A stretch of DNA of 7,942 nucleotides from Victivallis vadensis. Lineage in GTDB: Bacteria > Verrucomicrobiota > Lentisphaeria > Victivallales > GWF2-50-93. Location: assembly GCA_020718525.1 (NCBI GenBank), contig DYRX01000201.1:1-7942 (forward strand), read 5' to 3'. A program made the position numbers and the translations under genes. Numbering within the stretch: the stretch's first letter is position 1; each line of letters starts with the position of its first letter. The notes under the pieces are model-generated. The model was not told where the DNA came from, searched no databases, and saw only the letters and a program-made list of their open reading frames with translations. Positions 1 to 5,198 of this stretch are shown here, piece by piece.

Positions 1-48
1 AACGCTGAACTGCGGATGGCATTTGCCCGCCCAATGGATTGCCGCGCA

Positions 49-88
49 GTAAAGATTCGCTGAAGGACGTAGTTCAGTGAATATTTAC
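49..88. repeat. 40-bp hairpin repeat, copy 1 (downstream of fabH)
   Basis: The segment matches 4579-4618 in direct orientation at 37 of 40 positions; the differences are at 65, 69 and 88. It is a near-perfect palindrome. GTAAA (49-53) pairs with TTTAC (84-88). After a G/A mismatch (54/83), ATTCGCTGAA (55-64) pairs with TTCAGTGAAT (73-82), leaving an 8-nt loop. One pair is a G-T wobble on the plus strand, which becomes an A-C mismatch on the minus strand. It lies 26 nt past the fabH stop, so it may act as a 3' end or transcript-stabilising structure. It lacks the long T run of a classical intrinsic terminator. A REP-like dispersed element is the best description. Bases 1-48 beside it hold nothing I recognise. 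Confidence 0.75.
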
Positions 89-113
89 CAGTAAACTGAA
101 TCCGTCCCCCAGA

Positions 114-1103
114 TCACCATCTCAGGAGGGTGGCACCCCAGGTCAGACCGGAGCCGAACGCCGTGAGCAGGAGATAATCCCCTCTTTCCACCTTTGAGGA
201 TCGGACGATTTCATCGAGCGCGATTACAACTGAAGCGGCGGAAGTGTTGCCATATTTGTCGAGGTTTACGAAGACGTTCTCTTCGCGCATCCCGAGCTTT
301 GTTCCGACAGCCTTGATGATTCTCAGGTTCGCCTGATGAGGGATGAGCCACCTGACATCTTCGGGCCGGATGGAAGCTGATTCCAGGACATCCCGGCATG
401 CTTTTGACATCGCATTGACGGCGAGCTTGAAGACTTCCTGCCCTTCCATTCTTATGAAATGCTGCCGCTTGTCTATTGTTTCGTGGGTGGCCGGCATGGA
501 TGAGCCGCCCGCCTCGACTTGAAGTATGTCGCAATATTTGCCATCGGTTCCGAGTTTGCTGGCAAGTATTCCGCCTATGTCTTTTTTGCCGGTTCTTTTT
601 TCAAGCACCACGGCGCCTGCTCCGTCTCCGAAGAGGACGCAGGTATTTCTGTCCTGCCAATCGGTGAGCACGGAGAGTTTTTCAACTCCGATTATGAGAG
701 CCTTGCGGTAGTTGGATTCGTTTGCCATGAGGGCGTTTGCGCATTCGAGGCTGTAGAGGAATCCTGTGCAGGCGGCCTGGAGATCGAAGCATGTCGCGTT
801 GGACGCGTCGAGCTTGCTTTGGAGTATGGCGGCGGTGCTGGGGAAGTGTTTGTCCGGCGTCACCGACGCAACAATGATGAGATCTATTTCCTTGGGGGCG
901 ACGCCTGCCATTGCAAGTGCGTTGGTGGCGGCTTTGCACGCCATGTCCGAACATGCCTCGTTCGGAGCGGCGATTCTTCTCTCTCTGATTCCAGTCCTGC
1001 TGATGATCCAATCATTGCTGGTCTCGACCATTTTTTCGAGCTCTGCGTTTGTAAGTATCCTTTCCGGCGCATATGAGCCGGTACCGGTAATTTTAATCCC
1101 CAT
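114..1103 (-). CDS. fabH: beta-ketoacyl-ACP synthase III (FabH)
   Basis: FabH is a cytosolic thiolase-fold enzyme that condenses an acyl-CoA primer, usually acetyl-CoA, with malonyl-ACP to start type II fatty acid synthesis. The 329-residue length is normal. The catalytic triad is visible: Cys112 in QAACTGF, His256 in IPHQAN and Asn286 in YGNTSAAS. The N-terminal SRTGIRERR stretch (residues 35-43), FGDGAGA (158-164) and the C-terminal FGSGLTWG (316-323) are also typical of the family. The ATG at 1103 lies inside the end of plsX (11-nt overlap) and is preceded by GGAG about 7 nt upstream, so translation is probably coupled to plsX. It is the last gene of the cluster and is followed by a hairpin repeat. 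Primer preference (acetyl versus branched) cannot be read from the sequence. Confidence 0.97.
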   Translation of the reverse strand: MGIKITGTGSYAPERILTNAELEKMVETSNDWIISRTGIRERRIAAPNEACSDMACKAATNALAMAGVAPKEIDLIIVASVTPDKHFPSTAAILQSKLDASNATCFDLQAACTGFLYSLECANALMANESNYRKALIIGVEKLSVLTDWQDRNTCVLFGDGAGAVVLEKRTGKKDIGGILASKLGTDGKYCDILQVEAGGSSMPATHETIDKRQHFIRMEGQEVFKLAVNAMSKACRDVLESASIRPEDVRWLIPHQANLRIIKAVGTKLGMREENVFVNLDKYGNTSAASVVIALDEIVRSSKVERGDYLLLTAFGSGLTWGATLLRW

Positions 1104-2139
1104 TGTTTGCTCCGGAATTCTTTTTTAACTTGGAAATTAACGCTCCAGTTTCTTCGAGACGTTCGGAGAGCCGTTCATTCAGCCTGAGTTTGATGAACTG
1201 CGAGGCGACCCTAATCGCATTCTTGAATGCCTTCGGCGAGGAGCTTCCGTGACCGATGATGCAGAGTCCGTTGACGCCGAGCAGAGGAGCGCCGCCGTAT
1301 TCCTCGTAGTCGCCGATCTCTTTGAGCTCCTTGAACGCCTCTTTTGCCAGAAGGGCTCCTGTCATTCTGAACGGATTCCTCGAGAATGCCTCCTTGATCC
1401 AGAACATAGTCGCCTTTGCCATGCTTTCCACCGACTTCAGCACGACGTTTCCGACGAAGCCGTCGCAGACTACAACGTCGGCATATTTCTGAAAAAGAAC
1501 CTTGCCCTCCACGTTGCCAATGAAATTGATGGGCATGGAGGAAAGTATTTTGAAGACTCTCTTGGTCAGATCATTGCCCTTGACGTCCTCTTCGCCGACG
1601 CTGATCACACCAATGCGCGGATTCTGAATGCCCAGGGCGATCTTGGCGAATACTTCGCCCATGACCGCGAACTGAACAAGATTTTCGGCGTCTGACTCCA
1701 GGTTTGCTCCGGCGTCAAGCATGACAAATGGACCTGACTGGCTCGGCATGATTGTGGCAATGGCGGGCCTGTCAACGCCGGGGAGAAGGCGCATTCTGAC
1801 TTTTGTCGCGGCGACTGCGGCGCCAGTGTGCCCGGCGCTTACGACCGCTTCCGCGCGTCCCTCGCTCACCAGCGTAGCGGCGACAGTTATTGATGAATTT
1901 TTCTTTCCGCGTATTGCGGATGTCGAAGCGTCGCTCATTTCGACCGTGTGTTCGGCATGTACGACCTCGACTCTGGGATTCTTGTCGAGATTGTTCTCTT
2001 TGAGCAGGTCATGGATCTTGTCCTTGTTTCCGACAAGAATAAGTTCAATGTCGGGGAGCAGATCAAGAGCCTGCCTGGCACCGACAATAGCGGCTTCCGG
2101 CGCAAAATCTCCACCCATGGCGTCAAGAGCGATCTTCAT
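1093..2139 (-). CDS. plsX: phosphate acyltransferase PlsX
   Basis: PlsX converts acyl-ACP and phosphate into acyl-phosphate, the donor for PlsY in phosphatidic acid synthesis; it is a peripheral membrane enzyme. The 348-residue product starts with MKIALDAMGGD. It carries the family signatures SAGHTGA (101-107), LDAGAN (141-146), GEEDVKGND (182-190), CDGFVGN (225-231) and YGGAPLLGVNG (281-291). The charged C-terminal tail after residue 320 is variable in the family. The start codon is 11 nt after the rpmF stop, and no clear Shine-Dalgarno precedes it, since the upstream bases read GATGTCGAAAAC. Initiation may therefore depend on ribosomes finishing rpmF. The end overlaps fabH by 11 nt. Pairing of plsX with fabH and rpmF is common in bacteria. 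Confidence 0.97.
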   Translation of the reverse strand: MKIALDAMGGDFAPEAAIVGARQALDLLPDIELILVGNKDKIHDLLKENNLDKNPRVEVVHAEHTVEMSDASTSAIRGKKNSSITVAATLVSEGRAEAVVSAGHTGAAVAATKVRMRLLPGVDRPAIATIMPSQSGPFVMLDAGANLESDAENLVQFAVMGEVFAKIALGIQNPRIGVISVGEEDVKGNDLTKRVFKILSSMPINFIGNVEGKVLFQKYADVVVCDGFVGNVVLKSVESMAKATMFWIKEAFSRNPFRMTGALLAKEAFKELKEIGDYEEYGGAPLLGVNGLCIIGHGSSSPKAFKNAIRVASQFIKLRLNERLSERLEETGALISKLKKNSGANNGD

Positions 2140-2150
2140 GTTTTCGACAT

Positions 2151-2324
2151 CTATACGTTGATTACCTGTTTTCCCTTGTAAGTTCCACAGCTCTTACAGG
2201 CTCTGTGTGGAATGACCGGACTTCCGCAGGCTTTGCATTCGTTCGTCTGAATAGCCTCCGCACGCAAAGTCGCCTTCTGCTGACGCACCTTCATCTTCGA
2301 TTTTTTTCTCTTTGGAACTGCCAT
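2151..2324 (-). CDS. rpmF: 50S ribosomal protein L32
   Basis: This 57-residue basic protein begins MAVPKRKKSK, the hallmark of bL32, a component of the large ribosomal subunit. It keeps the four-cysteine zinc ribbon: Cys30 and Cys33 (CKAC), Cys43 and Cys46 (CKSC). Some lineages have lost this ribbon, so this is the zinc-binding form. The frame stays open upstream to 2462, but the added 46 residues overlap the DUF177 gene in another frame and do not resemble L32. The ATG at 2324 is therefore the start. AAGGAA lies about 8 nt upstream, within the end of the DUF177 gene, whose stop is one base away. plsX follows after 11 nt. Confidence 0.96.
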   Translation of the reverse strand: MAVPKRKKSKMKVRQQKATLRAEAIQTNECKACGSPVIPHRACKSCGTYKGKQVINV

Positions 2325-2325
2325 C

Positions 2326-2850
2326 TCAAGATTCCTTGTTTTGTCCTTTTTTCCCTCGCGCCGCCGTCTTGCTCCGGGTCTTTTCGTCCAGAAGCAGTCC
2401 GTCCAGCTTGCGCCACGCCTCACTGCCTGTCTCCTCGGACCGGCAGTTGCACTCCTCCGCATTCAGGTTTGCTCCGCAACTTGTACAGAGCCCCTTGCAG
2501 TCTTCCGCGCAAATGAAATTCTGCGGCAAAGCCATTAGTATATCCTCTCTTAGCGGAGCTGTCAAGTCAATTTCGTCAGAACTTGGGTTTTCAAAGAAGT
2601 GGAATGATTCGGGGATTCGTACTGGCAGGCGGAAGACAGCCAGACAGCGCCCGCATACGCACTCGAGATCTGCTTCGATATTGGACTCGACAATCACACC
2701 GCCGCTGACAAGATTTGCAAAGATGCTGTAGCTGATGTCGCCGACAAAACTGAAGCTTTTTTCGTTGGGAAGCGAAAAGTCGGAGGGGCTCCCGCGCCCG
2801 ATGATGCGCAGTCCGTTCCTGTCTATCTGGTTGACATGGATCTTAATCAT
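2326..2850 (-). CDS. DUF177 (YceD-family) protein
   Basis: The 174-residue protein belongs to the DUF177/YceD family, which almost always sits directly upstream of rpmF. Family members are linked to ribosomal RNA or large-subunit accumulation, but the biochemical role is not firmly known. Two cysteine clusters are visible: CVCGRC (64-69) and CAEDCKGLCTSC (114-125) followed by GANLN, with further cysteines at 134 and 136. This second motif is the family's most conserved part and suggests metal binding. The C terminus is a lysine- and arginine-rich tail (156-172). The start overlaps the coaD stop by 4 nt (ATGA) and has a strong GGAGGAG 8 nt upstream. The stop is one base before rpmF, implying co-expression. 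Confidence 0.9.
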   Translation of the reverse strand: MIKIHVNQIDRNGLRIIGRGSPSDFSLPNEKSFSFVGDISYSIFANLVSGGVIVESNIEADLECVCGRCLAVFRLPVRIPESFHFFENPSSDEIDLTAPLREDILMALPQNFICAEDCKGLCTSCGANLNAEECNCRSEETGSEAWRKLDGLLLDEKTRSKTAARGKKGQNKES

Positions 2851-3347
2851 TCGGCAGTCTCCTCCAAAATTTTTCCGCGCTTCTCTTTGAGCGCCTGGTT
2901 CACGATCGGCGGGACGAAGGGGGTGACATCGCCTCCCAGCCGCACAATTTCCTTTATCATTCTAGAGCTCACGAACGAATACTGCGAGCTGGACATCAGA
3001 AAAACCGTTTCGAACCTGCTGTCCAGCTCCTTGTTCATCATCGCCATCTGAAACTCGTATTCGAAATCCGAAATCGCCCTGAGTCCCCTGAGGACGGCGC
3101 TGACCTTGAGATTTCTTGCCGCGTCGAGGAGAAGCCCTTTGAAGCTTATCACTTCCACGTTGGGAATGTCCATGCAGACATGCTCAAGGAACTTTTTTCT
3201 CTCCTCCATGCTGAATAGCGCAGACTTGCTTTCGTTGCTGGCGACGGCGACAATGATCCGGTCGAATATTCTGCCCGCCCGGCTGACTATGTCCAAGTGT
3301 CCGTTTGTGACAGGATCGAAGCTTCCCGGGAACAAAGCGGTTTTCAT
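2847..3347 (-). CDS. coaD: phosphopantetheine adenylyltransferase (CoaD)
   Basis: CoaD transfers AMP from ATP to 4'-phosphopantetheine, giving dephospho-CoA, the penultimate step of coenzyme A synthesis in the cytosol. The 166-residue length matches the family. The nucleotidyltransferase motif is GSFDPVTNGH (8-17), with the TNGH form of the (H/T)xGH signature. RGLR (87-90) lines the substrate site, and YSFVSSRMIKEI (123-134) corresponds to the conserved ATP-binding segment. The start MKTALFPGSF fits family alignments. The nearest Shine-Dalgarno-like AGGAAGG is about 14 nt upstream, which is rather far. The gene opens the tight five-gene cluster and overlaps the DUF177 gene by 4 nt. The 129-nt gap upstream may hold its promoter, but I see no convincing -35/-10 pair. 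Confidence 0.97.
   Translation of the reverse strand: MKTALFPGSFDPVTNGHLDIVSRAGRIFDRIIVAVASNESKSALFSMEERKKFLEHVCMDIPNVEVISFKGLLLDAARNLKVSAVLRGLRAISDFEYEFQMAMMNKELDSRFETVFLMSSSQYSFVSSRMIKEIVRLGGDVTPFVPPIVNQALKEKRGKILEETAE
2859..2865 (-). promoter_or_regulatory. strong ribosome binding site for the DUF177 gene
   Basis: On the minus strand this reads GGAGGAG and lies 8 nt before the ATG at 2850, within the last codons of coaD. It is the best Shine-Dalgarno in the cluster. It supports the DUF177 start, which overlaps the coaD stop as ATGA. Confidence 0.8.
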
Positions 3348-3476
3348 GTGTCTGACAAATGCCTTCCTGTTGTGACGCCACCGCGCATATGCACGGAAGC
3401 CGCTGTTTGAAGCGACAAAGCCATAAGTGAATGGTTCAAATGCAAAAAATCAAATGCCGGCAGAGGAAATCCTCGA

Positions 3477-4460
3477 TCATCTTACCATCTTTTCTATCGG
3501 AGCATGGTCGTCCGTCAAAATCGTCCCTCTTTCCGTCATGGAGGCAATCTCGTCGTCGGCAAGCCTTCCCTCCGCGATTTCAGCCAGGCTGAATCCAAGC
3601 TTGTCAGAGGAATCCAGCTCCGAAGCCCGGCGCGCAATCCACGCCTCCTCCGGAAACTTGTCTTTGAAGCTGAAGGCGAGCAGGCTCATCCTGTTGCCGC
3701 AGGAGTATGCCTCCGTTTCAGGAAAGACCGAAATTACTGTGCGCAATTCCGACGCCATGAATTCGCCGTTGCCGATGTCTGCGATGTTCGCGCTTATAAA
3801 GCCATTGCCGGACAAAGACTTGCGAAGTTTCTGAAAAAACTCGACCGTTGTGAGATGGAATGGAATTTTTTCGGCATCGTATGCGTCGAGAAAAATCATG
3901 TCGTAGGCTTTCGTATTCCTATTGACATAGTCTCTGCCGTCGGCGACTATGATTCTTAGCTTCAGGGACTTTGTCTCAAGTCCGAAGTATTTTTCCGCAA
4001 TTTCTGGGACGGCGGGGTCAATCTCCACCACGTCAATTTGAGCTTCCGGGAATCTGCGCGCGACAAATCTCGGCATTATTCCGGCTCCGAGACCGATGAA
4101 CAAAATATTTTTCGCGTCATTTTTCCCATCGTTCATAGCCAGAAAGAGGGCAGTGCGTCTGCAATAGGGGGAAACAAGGCTTTCCGGATCTGCAGGATTC
4201 CAAACGCCCTGGGAGCCTCTGTTTGGACTGAAGACCAGATGGCGCAGTCCCTGGGAATCATCCTCGACTGTAATCCTGTGGTACGGGCTTTCTTTTTCGA
4301 AAACGATCTTTCTATCTTCAAGATGCGGTAGAAAGAAGTTTGATATGGATTTCCAAAAGGAGCCTTCGGCGCCGGGAGCAGGACTGCTATCGCCATGCAG
4401 ATCTGCGCAGGCAATAAACAAAGCCAGAATTGCGCAAAAAAAAGTTCGGACTGCAGTCAT
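3477..4460 (-). CDS. exported spermidine-synthase-like protein
   Basis: The 327-residue protein has a Rossmann SAM-binding core of the spermidine synthase/methyltransferase type. Visible are the glycine loop GLGAG (123-127), the acidic strand end VEID (145-148), ADGRDY (173-178), LDAYDA (191-196, matching the Asp-x-x-Asp of aminopropyltransferases), IPFHLTT (199-205) and the C-terminal TDDHAPIE (316-323). The PxGP that follows the two aspartates in true spermidine synthases is absent, so polyamine synthesis is uncertain. The N terminus (residues 1-19) is a hydrophobic segment after Arg5 and ends in FIACAD. This could be a signal peptide, an imperfect lipobox with Cys18, or a membrane anchor. 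No later Met occurs before residue 109, so the segment is not easily trimmed. AGGGG lies about 8 nt before the ATG, and a TAGAAT (-10-like) lies at 4486-4481 without a good -35. The next gene, coaD, follows after 129 nt. Confidence 0.82.
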   Translation of the reverse strand: MTAVRTFFCAILALFIACADLHGDSSPAPGAEGSFWKSISNFFLPHLEDRKIVFEKESPYHRITVEDDSQGLRHLVFSPNRGSQGVWNPADPESLVSPYCRRTALFLAMNDGKNDAKNILFIGLGAGIMPRFVARRFPEAQIDVVEIDPAVPEIAEKYFGLETKSLKLRIIVADGRDYVNRNTKAYDMIFLDAYDAEKIPFHLTTVEFFQKLRKSLSGNGFISANIADIGNGEFMASELRTVISVFPETEAYSCGNRMSLLAFSFKDKFPEEAWIARRASELDSSDKLGFSLAEIAEGRLADDEIASMTERGTILTDDHAPIEKMVR

Positions 4461-4540
4461 CTCATTCCCCTATTCATGATATTCTATCGTTTTCAAACTA
4501 GGAAGATTGGCGGTCCCCACGATGCCTCCTGGCCGTACGC

Positions 4541-4569
4541 ATTCAGTAAGCTACATTCGTTTACTGAAT
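4541..4569. repeat. palindrome with 9-bp stem between tRNA-Gly and the exported synthase-like gene
   Basis: ATTCAGTAA (4541-4549) is the exact reverse complement of TTACTGAAT (4561-4569), with an 11-nt spacer whose ends can add a G-T pair. The arms share TTCAGT with the hairpin repeat just downstream. ACTGAATCCG at 4563-4572 also occurs beside the other repeat copy, at 95-104. It probably belongs to the same repeat family. No T run follows on either strand, so it is not a clear terminator. Confidence 0.6.
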
Positions 4570-4578
4570 CCGGACTAT

Positions 4579-4618
4579 GTAAAGATTCGCTGAACGACAT
4601 AGTTCAGTGAATATTTAT
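4579..4618. repeat. 40-bp hairpin repeat, copy 2 (downstream of tRNA-Gly)
   Basis: This is the second copy of the element at 49-88, in the same orientation. TAAA (4580-4583) pairs with TTTA (4614-4617). After a G/A mismatch, ATTCGCTGAAC (4585-4595) pairs with GTTCAGTGAAT (4602-4612), leaving a 6-nt loop, GACATA. The change to C at 4595 restores a pair that is G/G in copy 1, while T at 4618 turns the outermost G-C into G-T. It lies 25 nt past the 3' end of tRNA-Gly, just as copy 1 lies just past fabH, so both follow the end of a minus-strand gene. Confidence 0.75.
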
Positions 4619-4643
4619 CCCGGCATATGCGTATTGCGGAAAT

Positions 4644-4717
4644 TGGAGCGGGTGAAGGGAATCGAACCCTCATAGCCAGCTTGGGAAGCTGGAGCATTAC
4701 CACTATGCTACACCCGC
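4644..4717 (-). tRNA. tRNA-Gly, anticodon CCC
   Basis: The minus strand folds into a complete cloverleaf of 74 nt including an encoded CCA. The acceptor stem GCGGGTG pairs with CACCCGC. The D stem is GCAT/ATGC. The anticodon stem CCAGC/GCTGG encloses the loop TTCCCAA, giving anticodon CCC for the GGG codon. The T arm is GAGGG-TTCGATT-CCCTT with one G-U. The discriminator base is U, as in bacterial glycine tRNAs, and the CCA occupies 4646-4644. It is a single tRNA, not part of a cluster. No good promoter is visible upstream. Confidence 0.96.
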
Positions 4718-5046
4718 TTTCGTCAATTGGGAGCTCCGCGGAAAACTGCGTCCGAATCTTCAAGCCAAGTTAAAAACCGCAGAAGTTTTCCGTCCGCTAA
4801 AATCCCAGAAAGCGCTCCGTCGGCTTGAATATAATGCCTAAATCTTGAAATGACAATTGGCAAAAATGCTTTTTTCAGGACATGAATTTCAGAAATGGTA
4901 TTCTATATCTGTTTAATCGCTATCTGACCCGGTATTTGCTCTCTTCTCGATTCTATCCCTACCTGCTTGTGGAAGCGCGCAGGCAAGTGGCAATTCTGGC
5001 CCGAAGAGCGTTTTTCGGCTACGAATGCTATATCTCTCCCTGCATT

Positions 5047-5072
5047 GTAGTGCCGCCTTTTGCTGGTACTAC
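5047..5072. repeat. small palindrome, possible REP-like element
   Basis: GTAGTGCC (5047-5054) pairs with GGTACTAC (5065-5072) with one G-T, enclosing a 10-nt loop. CATT (5043-5046) and AATG (5076-5079) can extend it after a 3-nt bulge. Only one copy is in this window, so a repeat assignment rests on its form and is tentative. Confidence 0.35.
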
Positions 5073-5180
5073 GCAAATGAGGCTTGCTTACTGAGGAATT
5101 GCTCAGTCTTTCTAGGAGCAAAGGCTTGAAATATTTAGGATATGGTGATTTCTTAGTCAACGGCTAGGATAACTGCAACA

Positions 5181-5187
5181 AAGGGAG
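5181..5187 (+). promoter_or_regulatory. ribosome binding site deciding the start at 5199
   Basis: AAGGGAG lies 11 nt before the ATG at 5199. The frame is also open from a GTG at 5187, but that codon's first base is part of this purine-rich site and it has no site of its own. The ATG start also gives the cleaner signal peptide, MKKHLVFCVLLL. The spacing is slightly long, and GGGG at 5189-5192 may contribute. Confidence 0.55.
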
Positions 5188-5198
5188 TGGGGTGGGCT

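Larger units (their letters stand above)
4718..5198. other. divergent intergenic region without a convincing gene
   Basis: This stretch separates the minus-strand tRNA from the plus-strand secreted protein gene and must hold both promoters. A TATAAT stands at 4830-4835 on the plus strand but lacks a recognisable -35 box about 17 nt upstream. Open frames of 70 codons (plus, 4882-5094) and 85 codons (minus, 5160-4903) overlap each other. Neither has a well-placed ribosome site or a recognisable domain. Two small palindromes are present at 5047-5072 and 5090-5107 (ACTGAG/CTCAGT, 6-nt loop). The region may be a decayed repeat or simply noncoding DNA. Confidence 0.6.

Noticed and set aside
519..1076. 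185-codon open frame on the plus strand
   Set aside because: It lies wholly inside fabH on the opposite strand, has no recognisable domain, and fabH is unambiguous.
2325..2462. 46-residue upstream extension of L32
   Set aside because: It overlaps the DUF177 gene and does not resemble L32. The MAVPKRK start at 2324 has its own ribosome site.
2312..2731. 139-codon plus-strand frame opposite rpmF and the DUF177 gene
   Set aside because: Its Ser/Arg-rich content is the antisense shadow of the Lys/Glu/Cys-rich genes on the minus strand.
3440..3476. Intrinsic terminator after the exported synthase-like gene
   Set aside because: On the minus strand only a 4-bp GAGG/CCTC stem is present, and the T-rich stretch lies well beyond it, so read-through into coaD is possible.
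49..4618. Direct repeats as attachment sites of an integrated island next to tRNA-Gly
   Set aside because: The repeat lies 25 nt outside the tRNA and does not duplicate its 3' end. The enclosed genes are essential housekeeping genes, and no integrase is present.
4575..4763. 62-codon minus-strand frame
   Set aside because: It runs straight through the tRNA-Gly gene.
4882..5094. 70-codon plus-strand frame
   Set aside because: The only purine-rich stretch (AGGA) is too close to the ATG, there is no domain, and an equally long frame opposes it. Treated as noncoding or a repeat remnant.
4903..5160. 85-codon minus-strand frame
   Set aside because: Basic, low-information peptide with no domain or ribosome site; it competes with the plus-strand frame over the same palindrome.
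5187..5198. GTG start adding four residues (MGWA) to the secreted protein
   Set aside because: The GTG overlaps the only ribosome site, and the ATG at 5199 gives a cleaner signal peptide.
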